NCBI RefSeq assembly: GCF_000018545.1
Contig: NC_012587.1
Location: 3,438,001 to 3,502,000, forward strand
Reading direction: 5' to 3'
DNA from: Sinorhizobium fredii NGR234
Lineage (GTDB): Bacteria; Pseudomonadota; Alphaproteobacteria; Rhizobiales; Rhizobiaceae
DNA length: 64,000 bases
This document shows, piece by piece, positions 57,911 to 64,000 of the stretch. The notes under the pieces are model-generated. The model worked only from the letters and a program-made list of their open reading frames with translations. It was not told the origin of the DNA and did not search any database. The position numbers and the translations under genes are program-made. Positions within the stretch are counted from its first letter, which is position 1. The number at the start of each line of letters is the position of its first letter.

Positions 57911-59023
57911 ATGACTGTGCGCAATCTCTTCCTTCTGCCCGGCGACGGCATCGGCCCGGAAGCCATGGCGGAAGTCCGCAAAATCATCGCTTACATGAAC
58001 GCCGAGCAGGGCGCCGGCTTCGTGACGGACGAGGGGCTTGTGGGTGGATCCGCCTATGACGCCCATGGCGCGGCGATCTCGGAAGGGGACATGGCGAAGG
58101 CGCTCGCCGCCGATGCCGTGCTCTTCGGCGCGGTCGGCGGACCGAAATGGGATGCGGTCCCCTATGAGGTGCGGCCGGAAGCCGGCCTGCTGCGGCTGCG
58201 CAAGGATCTTGAACTGTTCGCCAATCTCCGCCCCGCCATCTGCTACCCGGCGCTTGCCAACGCCTCCTCGCTGAAGCCGGAGCTGGTCGAGGGCCTCGAC
58301 ATCCTGATCGTCCGCGAACTGACCGGCGGCGTCTATTTCGGCGAGCCGAAGGAGATCATCGACCTCGGCAACGGCCAGAAGCGCGGCATCGATACCCAGG
58401 TCTACGATACCTACGAGATCGAGCGCATCGCCGGCGTCGCCTTCGAACTGGCGCGCACCCGCAACAACCGCGTCTGCTCGATGGAAAAGCGCAACGTCAT
58501 GAAGTCCGGCGTGCTCTGGAACCAGGTGGTTACCGAGACGCACAAGGCGAAGTATTCGGACGTGCAGCTCGAGCACATGCTGGCCGACGCCGGCGGCATG
58601 CAGCTGGTCCGCCAGCCTAAGCAGTTCGACGTCATCGTCACCGACAACCTGTTCGGCGACATGCTCTCCGACGTTGCCGCGATGCTGACCGGTTCGCTCG
58701 GCATGCTGCCTTCGGCCTCGCTTGGCGCGCCGGATGCCAAGACCGGCAAGCGCAAGGCGCTCTACGAGCCGGTGCATGGCTCGGCGCCGGACATTGCCGG
58801 CCAGGGCATCGCCAACCCGATCGCCATGATCGCCTCCTTCGCCATGTGCCTGCGTTACTCCTTCAACCTGGTAAAGGAAGCCGACAATCTCGAGAAGGCG
58901 ATCGCCAACGTGCTCGACAAGGGCATCCGCACCGGCGACATCATGGCGGAAGGGTGCCGCAAGGTCGGCACCGTCGAGATGGGCGACGCCATCCTCGCCG
59001 AATTCAAGGCGCTCTCGGCCTGA
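57911..59023 (+). CDS. leuB: 3-isopropylmalate dehydrogenase
   Basis: A 370-residue NAD-dependent decarboxylating dehydrogenase, third step of leucine synthesis: 3-isopropylmalate to 2-oxoisocaproate. Seen: [40 protein letters not shown] with the substrate-binding arginine and tyrosine, [14 protein letters not shown] with the metal-binding aspartates, and [19 protein letters not shown] in the cofactor region. ATG 57911 has AAGGAC upstream and matches the rhizobial length. A clear terminator follows, so it is transcribed without leuCD, which are not in the window. Confidence 0.97.
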   Translation: MTVRNLFLLPGDGIGPEAMAEVRKIIAYMNAEQGAGFVTDEGLVGGSAYDAHGAAISEGDMAKALAADAVLFGAVGGPKWDAVPYEVRPEAGLLRLRKDLELFANLRPAICYPALANASSLKPELVEGLDILIVRELTGGVYFGEPKEIIDLGNGQKRGIDTQVYDTYEIERIAGVAFELARTRNNRVCSMEKRNVMKSGVLWNQVVTETHKAKYSDVQLEHMLADAGGMQLVRQPKQFDVIVTDNLFGDMLSDVAAMLTGSLGMLPSASLGAPDAKTGKRKALYEPVHGSAPDIAGQGIANPIAMIASFAMCLRYSFNLVKEADNLEKAIANVLDKGIRTGDIMAEGCRKVGTVEMGDAILAEFKALSA

Positions 59024-59054
59024 TCGGCCATTCCGGCACCATGAATCGCACAGA

Positions 59055-59085
59055 CACCTCCGGATGCCTTCCGGAGGTGTTTTTC
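59055..59085 (+). terminator. Rho-independent terminator of leuB
   Basis: CACCTCCGG (59055-59063) and CCGGAGGTG (59071-59079) form a 9-bp stem with a 7-base loop followed by TTTTT, about 30 bases after the leuB stop. Confidence 0.93.
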
Positions 59086-59149
59086 TTTGGAATCCCTTGA
59101 TTTTTCCGTGTTCGTTTTCACATGCAGGAAAGCGACAGGAAAGACCGAC

Positions 59150-59848
59150 ATGAACCAACCGCTAGCCTCGACAGCCTGGATCGTGCTGACGACGATCGTC
59201 CTCGTACTGGCTCTCGTGCCTTTCGATCCGCAATTGTCGGAATGGGCGCAAACCCTGCCGGACGAGATCGTCGGCTTCAACCGGACGATCACCGACTTCG
59301 GCACTTTCGCCTGGATGATCTATACGTCGGCAACGCTGCTGCTGATCGCCTTTGTCGTCCGGCGCGCCTCGCAGCGCGACACCATCCGGCAACGGGCCCG
59401 AGCCGCGCGCAATCTCTCGGCCTATTTCCTGCTGACGATCGGCACGGCAAGCGTGCTGGTGCATGGGTTGAAGTTCCTGATCGGCCGCGCCCGCCCGGAA
59501 CTCTTCGCCGACTATGGCGCCTACAGCCTTACACCCTTTACCGGCGACCGGCTGTTCGAGAGCTTCCCGTCCGGCCATTCGACGGCAGCCGGTGCCTTCT
59601 TCGGCGCCTTCGCGATGCTGACGCCGGAGCTACGGCCGCTCTTCCTGATCCTGGCGCTGCTGATCGGCCTGTCGCGCGTCATCGTTGGGGCCCATTATCC
59701 GAGCGATGTGGCCGCCGGCCTGCTGCTCGGCCTCTGGGTGTCGATAATGGTCGCCTTTCTCTTCGCCCGGCGGGACTGGCTCTTCCGTTTCGACGCCGAC
59801 GGCTGGCCGGCGCCGAAAACAGCAACGCCGCCGCCCGAGCCCAAATAA
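59150..59848 (+). CDS. PAP2-family membrane phosphatase
   Basis: A 232-residue membrane protein with the three PAP2 motifs: KFLIGRARPE (K-x6-R-P), FPSGHST (P-S-G-H) and SRVIVGAHYPSDVAAG (S-R-x5-H-x3-D). These form the phosphate site of type 2 phosphatidic acid phosphatases, which act on lipid phosphates, undecaprenyl diphosphate or lipid A. About six hydrophobic segments are seen, and a proline-rich tail. ATG 59150 has AGGAAAG upstream. It follows the leuB terminator and is likely transcribed alone. Confidence 0.92.
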   Translation: MNQPLASTAWIVLTTIVLVLALVPFDPQLSEWAQTLPDEIVGFNRTITDFGTFAWMIYTSATLLLIAFVVRRASQRDTIRQRARAARNLSAYFLLTIGTASVLVHGLKFLIGRARPELFADYGAYSLTPFTGDRLFESFPSGHSTAAGAFFGAFAMLTPELRPLFLILALLIGLSRVIVGAHYPSDVAAGLLLGLWVSIMVAFLFARRDWLFRFDADGWPAPKTATPPPEPK

Positions 59849-59905
59849 AAAGCCGGCGCGGAAGCCGCGCCCAACAGACAAAAAAGCCGGCGCGGAAGCC
59901 GCGCC
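59847..59905. repeat. Duplicated 25-bp hairpin sequence
   Basis: The same 25 bases, starting AAAAAGCCGGCGCGGAAGCC, occur at 59847-59871 and 59881-59905, a 34-bp period. The first copy starts within the PAP2 stop codon; the second is a complete terminator for the leftward MFS gene. Confidence 0.9.
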
Positions 59906-59907
59906 GG
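59880..59907 (-). terminator. Rho-independent terminator of the MFS gene
   Basis: On the minus strand CCGGCGCGG-CTT-CCGCGCCGG is a 9-bp stem with a three-base loop followed by CTTTTTT. It lies 70 bases beyond the MFS stop, between the convergent PAP2 and MFS genes. Confidence 0.92.
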
Positions 59908-59977
59908 AGTCAGGAGAGCTTGATGGGAAGCGGGAAGCGGTTTTCCGACCGCATCCCGCCTCTGGATTCGCGCCCGC

Positions 59978-61870
59978 TCAGTCCATCTGATGGATGTCGC
60001 GGTCCTTGGTTTCCGGCAGGAACAACAGGCCGATCACCAGCGTCAGGCCGGCGAAGACGATCGGGTACCAGAGACCATAGTAGATGTCGCCCTTGGCGGC
60101 GCTCATCGCGAAGGCCGTCGCCGGGAGCAGGCCGCCGAACCAGCCGTTGCCGATATGATAGGGCAGCGACATGCCGGTGTAGCGGATGCGCGTCGGGAAG
60201 AGCTCGACGAGCAGGGCAGCGATCGGGCCGTAGACCATCGTCACATAGATGACGAGAACCGTCAGAACCGCGATGATTACCGTCCAGTTGACGCGAGCCG
60301 GGTCGGCCACCATCGTGAAGGCGCCGCCCTTGTCGATCGAATAGACCGCCATTTCGGTTGCACTGCCGACTTCCTCCTTGGTGAGGAGCTTGTCGGCGAC
60401 AAGCTTGTCGGCCGGAACCATGGTCTTTTCGCCGGCGCGGATAGCGGCCGCGTCGAGGGCCAGTTCCGGATTGCCGGCAACAAAGCCGTCGAGCTTGGAC
60501 TCCGGCACCTTGGCCGCACCGCGCACCAGCGGGTAGCCCGAGGCCTGCAGCGCCATGTTGACCTGCTTGCTGAACGCGGCGTCCTCGGCCTTCGCCTTGT
60601 CGCCGGCGGCAATGGCGTCATAGCTGGTGATCGTCGTCTCGCCGACCTTCACCGTCGCCGGTGTCCCCGCGGCCGCCGTGGTCACCACGTCGTAGGGTAC
60701 CGAGTTCTTGGTCAGGAAGGCCGTTGCGATGTCGCACGAAGTCGTGAACTTCGCCGTCCCGGTCGGGTTGAACTGGAATTTGCAGTCGCCGGGTGCGGCG
60801 GCGACGGTGGCGCGGACACTCTGCTGTGCCTCGGCCAAAGCCGGGTTGCCGGCCCAGGTCAAGGTCTTGAACAGCGGGAAGTAGGTCAGCATGGCGAGCA
60901 GCAGGCCGGCCATGATGATCGGCTTGCGACCGATCTTGTCGGAAAGCCAGCCGAAGAACACGAAGAAGCCGGTGCCGAGCACGAGCGAGGCGGCAACCAT
61001 CAGGTTCGCCGACTGGCCGTCGATCTTCAGGATGCTCTGCAGGAAGAACAAGGCGTAGAACTGGCCCGAATACCAGACCACGGCCTGACCGACGACGGCA
61101 CCGAAAAGCGCCAGCAGCGCGACCTTGGCATTCCGCCACTGGCCGAAGGCCTCCGTCAGCGGCGCCTTCGAACCCTTGCCCTCTTCCTTCATCTTCTTAA
61201 AGGCCGGCGATTCGTTCATCTTCAGCCGGATCCAGACGGAGACGCCGAGAAGCACGCAGGAGAGCAGGAAGGGTATGCGCCAGCCCCAGGCGGCGAAGGC
61301 CTCCTTGCCAAGCATGAACTGCACGAGCAGGATCACGATCAGTGAGAGGAACAGACCGAGCGTCGCCGTCGTCTGGATCCACGAGGTGAAGTAGCCGCGG
61401 CGGCCATGCGGCGCGTGTTCGGCGACATAGGTCGCGGCACCGCCATATTCACCGCCGAGCGCCAGGCCCTGCAGCAGGCGCAGGACGATCAGGATGATCG
61501 GCGCGGCGATGCCGATCGACGCAGCACCGGGCAGCACGCCGACCAGGAAGGTCGACAGACCCATGATCAGGATCGTGACGAGAAAGGTATATTTGCGGCC
61601 GACGAGGTCGCCGATGCGGCCAAAGACCAGCGCGCCGAACGGGCGTACCAGGAAGCCTGCGGCAAAGGCAAGCAGCGCGAAGATGTTGCGGGTCGTCTCC
61701 GGATACTGGCTGAAGAAGGTCGCGCCGATATAGACGGCGAGCGATCCGTAGAGATAGAAATCGTACCATTCGAAGACGGTACCGAGCGAGGAAGCGAAGA
61801 TGACCTTCTTTTCCTCGGCGGTCATGGGACCGGCTTTTTTGATGCCGTCCGCTGTTGCGACATTTGCCAT
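59978..61870 (-). CDS. MHS-type MFS transporter with large inserted domain
   Basis: A 630-residue metabolite:proton symporter-like protein. The start SSLGTVFEWYDFYLYGSLAV and the loops GRIGDLVGRKYTF and RLLQGLALGGEYGGAATYVAE are hallmarks of the metabolite:H+ symporter (KgtP/ProP) group, normally 430-550 residues. Here a roughly 185-residue hydrophilic stretch (about residues 336-520, alanine-rich and with two cysteines) separates two helices before VNWTVIIAVLTVLVIYVTMV. The remaining helices and GLLFLPETKDRDIHQ end are normal. ATG 61870 has GGAGG about ten bases upstream. The substrate is unknown; alpha-keto acids or betaine-like compounds are carried by relatives. Confidence 0.88.
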   Translation of the reverse strand: MANVATADGIKKAGPMTAEEKKVIFASSLGTVFEWYDFYLYGSLAVYIGATFFSQYPETTRNIFALLAFAAGFLVRPFGALVFGRIGDLVGRKYTFLVTILIMGLSTFLVGVLPGAASIGIAAPIILIVLRLLQGLALGGEYGGAATYVAEHAPHGRRGYFTSWIQTTATLGLFLSLIVILLVQFMLGKEAFAAWGWRIPFLLSCVLLGVSVWIRLKMNESPAFKKMKEEGKGSKAPLTEAFGQWRNAKVALLALFGAVVGQAVVWYSGQFYALFFLQSILKIDGQSANLMVAASLVLGTGFFVFFGWLSDKIGRKPIIMAGLLLAMLTYFPLFKTLTWAGNPALAEAQQSVRATVAAAPGDCKFQFNPTGTAKFTTSCDIATAFLTKNSVPYDVVTTAAAGTPATVKVGETTITSYDAIAAGDKAKAEDAAFSKQVNMALQASGYPLVRGAAKVPESKLDGFVAGNPELALDAAAIRAGEKTMVPADKLVADKLLTKEEVGSATEMAVYSIDKGGAFTMVADPARVNWTVIIAVLTVLVIYVTMVYGPIAALLVELFPTRIRYTGMSLPYHIGNGWFGGLLPATAFAMSAAKGDIYYGLWYPIVFAGLTLVIGLLFLPETKDRDIHQMD

Positions 61871-62379
61871 TTTGATGATCCTCCACTTCAAAAGGCACTC
61901 TGGGCGCCCGTTGGATCGTTCCGCCTCCTCCCCGAAGCCCGAAACGCGGTACGCCTGATTGAGAGGATGTCAGAAAAGCCTTGCCCGAGGCAGGGATGCT
62001 TTCGTCCTATGACTTTCGTCTAATGCGGCGATCGGGCGCGGCGTGGAATCGAGCACTCTTGCGCTGGCCGGCAATTCGGGGCGCAGAGGCGCCGGCGGCT
62101 TGACTCTTGTGGAAAAGCCGGTAAGAGCAGCGGCGAACGAGGAAACGAGATGCGACCGAACAATTCGTCCATCGCTGCGCTGAACTTGCCGGCCCACGCC
62201 GGGCAGGCACGCTCTTTCTCGCTCAATAGCAAAACAACGGCCAAAACGACGACGAAAACCGTCTGACGTCTCTGGCCCTCCGCTCTCTCCCCGGTACGGC
62301 CGGGGACAGGATCTTCGCGGGACGGTCCGCGCGGCTCCGCCTCCACCCGACGAGGAGAGACAGAAAGAGAGCTTAGAAC
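61871..62379. other. Long divergent gap between the MFS and asd genes
   Basis: 509 bp with no supported gene and none of the repeat families found elsewhere. A short CCCCGGTACGGCCGGGG inverted repeat at about 62291-62307 lies about 75 bases before asd. It is long for a simple divergent promoter region, so a small RNA or leader is possible but unseen. Confidence 0.4.
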
Positions 62380-63414
62380 ATGGGTTTCAAGATTGCAGTC
62401 GCAGGCGCCACCGGCAATGTCGGCCGGGAGATGCTGAACATCCTTTCCGAACGGGGATTTCCCGCGGATGAGGTTGTGGCGCTCGCCTCGTCACGCTCCG
62501 TCGGCACCGAGGTCTCCTACGGCGACAAGACGCTGAAGGTCTCCAACCTCGAAACCTATGATTTCTCCGACACCGATATTTGCCTGATGTCGGCCGGCGG
62601 CGCGGTTTCCTTGAAGTACTCGCCGAAGATCGGCCAGCAGGGTTGCGTCGTCATCGACAATTCCTCGGCCTGGCGCTACGACGCCGAGGTGCCGCTGATC
62701 GTGCCGGAAGTCAACGCCGACGCGGTTTCAGGCTTCACCAAGAAGAACATCATCGCCAACCCGAATTGCTCGACCGCGCAGCTCGTCGTCGCGCTGAAGC
62801 CGCTGCACGACCACGCCAAGATCAAGCGCGTCGTCGTTTCCACCTACCAGTCGGTGTCCGGCGCCGGCAAGGACGGCATGGACGAACTCTTCAACCAGAC
62901 GCGCGCCGTCTTCGTCGCCGATCCGATCGAGAGCAAGAAGTTCACCAAGCGCATCGCCTTCAACGTCATTCCGCACATCGACGTCTTCATGGAAGACGGC
63001 TACACCAAGGAAGAGTGGAAGGTTCTCGCCGAAACCAAGAAGATGCTCGATCCGAAGATCAAGGTGACCTGCACGGCGGTGCGCGTGCCGGTGTTCATCG
63101 GCCATTCGGAATCGGTCAATATCGAATTCGAGAACGAGATCACCGCCGACGAGGCGCGCGACATTCTGCGCGAGGCGCCGGGTTGCCTGGTCGTCGACAA
63201 GCACGAGAACGGCGGCTACGTGACGCCCTATGAATGCGCCGGCGAAGACGCCACCTATATTTCGCGCATCCGCGAGGACGCAACCGTCGAGAACGGCCTC
63301 AACATGTGGGTCGTTTCCGACAACCTGCGCAAGGGTGCGGCGCTGAACGCCGTTCAGATCGCCGAACTGCTTGTCAACCGCGGCCTGATCAAGCCGCGCA
63401 AGCAGGCCGCCTGA
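62380..63414 (+). CDS. asd: Aspartate-semialdehyde dehydrogenase
   Basis: A 344-residue NADPH enzyme turning aspartyl phosphate into aspartate semialdehyde, the branch to lysine, diaminopimelate, threonine and methionine. It opens with the Rossmann motif VAGATGNVGREML, has SSAWRYDAEVPLIVPEVN, the nucleophile Cys130 in ANPNCSTAQ, and a histidine in RVPVFIGHSESVNIEFE for catalysis. The ATG is preceded by AGAGAG. The gene stands alone, ending at a long hairpin. Confidence 0.97.
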   Translation: MGFKIAVAGATGNVGREMLNILSERGFPADEVVALASSRSVGTEVSYGDKTLKVSNLETYDFSDTDICLMSAGGAVSLKYSPKIGQQGCVVIDNSSAWRYDAEVPLIVPEVNADAVSGFTKKNIIANPNCSTAQLVVALKPLHDHAKIKRVVVSTYQSVSGAGKDGMDELFNQTRAVFVADPIESKKFTKRIAFNVIPHIDVFMEDGYTKEEWKVLAETKKMLDPKIKVTCTAVRVPVFIGHSESVNIEFENEITADEARDILREAPGCLVVDKHENGGYVTPYECAGEDATYISRIREDATVENGLNMWVVSDNLRKGAALNAVQIAELLVNRGLIKPRKQAA

Positions 63415-63433
63415 CGAGGCGACAAACAAATGG

Positions 63434-63477
63434 AATGCGAACCCCGCTCGGTAACGGACCTTGCGGGGTTTCGCATT
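63434..63477 (+). terminator. Long hairpin after asd
   Basis: AATGCGAACCCCGC (63434-63447) pairs with GCGGGGTTTCGCATT (63463-63477) with one bulged T, a 14-bp stem and 15-base loop. No long T run follows, so it is a terminator-like structure or transcript stabiliser, 20 bases past the stop. Confidence 0.5.
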
Positions 63478-63517
63478 GAGGTTCGGGCGGTGGATTCACG
63501 TGAAACCATTGCCTTCT

Positions 63518-63621
63518 GCATGTCTCCTTAAATCGACCTCGATTTAAGGACAAAGACATGCAGAACTTCAAAGTGCTACAGCGACCTTCGCGCGTCTGAT
63601 TAAGACGCGCGGCGCTGTAGG
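63518..63621. repeat. RIME1-like mosaic element, copy 3
   Basis: In the opposite orientation to copy 1: TGCATGTC and CTTAAATCGACCTCGATTTAAG (about 63529-63550) with GACATGCAG, then AAGTGCTACAGCGACC and the hairpin GCGCGTCTGATTAAGACGCG (about 63591-63610) closing at GCGCTGTAG. Confidence 0.8.
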
Positions 63622-63698
63622 GGGGGACGAGAGCGAAACGACGGCCCGGGCGGGGCGGGCTTTTCAAGTCAATTATTGGGGCTTTGACGGGGTATACC

Positions 63699-64000
63699 AT
63701 GCACATGGCAAGGTGCGCAGTAACGGGGCTTGCAGCCCTCATCTCAACAGCAATTCTTCCCGCAGCCGCCTCGGCGGCGCAATGCGGCAGCAACGCCGGC
63801 GGCTTTTCCGCCTGGGTCGCCGAGTTCAAGCGCGAGGCCGCGGGCAACGGCATCAGTTCGTCAGCGCTGAATGCGGCACTCGCCAACGTCTCCTATAGCC
63901 GCGCGACGATCCGCGCCGACCGCGGCCAGAAAAGCTTCAAGCTGTCGCTCGACCAGTTCATGCAGAAACGCGGCGGCCAGGCGATCATCTCGCGCGGCCG
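63699..64000 (+). CDS. Lytic murein transglycosylase, 5' part only
   Basis: The first 100 residues of a gene cut by the window end. A signal peptide (MARCAVTGLAALISTAILPA, cleaved after ASA) precedes CGSNAGGFSAWVAEFKREAA, then ALNAALANVSYSRATIRADR and a KLSLDQFMQKRG segment, the usual head of alphaproteobacterial MltB-type lytic transglycosylases that cut peptidoglycan glycan strands in the periplasm. The catalytic glutamate lies beyond the window. ATG 63699 is used; an ATG two codons later is equally possible. Confidence 0.82.
   Translation, partial: MHMARCAVTGLAALISTAILPAAASAAQCGSNAGGFSAWVAEFKREAAGNGISSSALNAALANVSYSRATIRADRGQKSFKLSLDQFMQKRGGQAIISRG

Noticed and set aside
61871..62379. Minus-strand frames in the MFS-asd gap (about 62007-62346)
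   Set aside because: Arg/Pro/Ala-rich overlapping frames with no domain, no ribosome site and no agreement with neighbouring codon use.

Overview
The window looks like chromosomal DNA of a Sinorhizobium/Ensifer-type alphaproteobacterium (Rhizobiaceae). The base composition is GC-rich and the genes are densely packed in short operons. It carries the order pyruvate carboxylase - LuxR-type ExpR - NdvA, which I recall from S. meliloti, together with cyclic beta-1,2-glucan synthase NdvB. The intergenic gaps hold several rhizobial palindromic repeat families, including RIME1-like elements. This assignment rests on remembered protein families and synteny; no search was run.

Layout. 1-4.7 kb: the tail of a hisC-like gene, ispG, and a leftward DeoR - VOC protein - MFS transporter operon. 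4.9-7.5 kb: a cystine-type amino-acid ABC transporter (binding protein, permease, ATPase). It is followed by an 880-bp gap holding two decayed copies of the ATPase gene's 3' end and two paired palindromic repeats. 8.3-25.8 kb: pyc, expR, ndvA, a LysE-family exporter, opgC and the very long ndvB; ndvA, opgC and ndvB form a block for making, exporting and probably decorating cyclic beta-1,2-glucan. 26.1-32.8 kb: a LysR regulator divergent from a four-gene operon (hglS, D-2-hydroxyglutarate dehydrogenase, aminoadipate-semialdehyde dehydrogenase, aatB) that together would turn aminoadipate semialdehyde into 2-oxoglutarate, the lower route of lysine breakdown. 33.0-35.1 kb: an XRE-cupin regulator divergent from an omega-amino acid aminotransferase.

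35.2-42.6 kb: the least explained system. A DUF993 (DHDPS-like) gene is divergent from a tightly coupled LacI - Gfo/Idh/MocA - CoA-transferase - enoyl-CoA hydratase - aldehyde dehydrogenase operon. A perfect 18-bp palindromic operator sits inside the LacI-side promoter and a degenerate copy sits on the DUF993 side. 42.7-54.4 kb: a LacI regulator divergent from a GtsABCD-like sugar ABC transporter. The transporter is translationally coupled to a GMC oxidoreductase and an SDR, and followed by a second GMC oxidoreductase, a Dabb-domain protein and a glycerate kinase; this suggests sugar uptake linked to sugar oxidation.

54.6-64 kb: M3 oligopeptidase, a second LysE-family exporter, leuB, a PAP2 phosphatase, an MHS-type MFS transporter with an unusually large non-membrane insertion, asd, and the start of a lytic transglycosylase gene cut by the window end. 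Several entries give a start codon different from the longest reading frame, chosen from ribosome-binding sites, family length or residue numbering.
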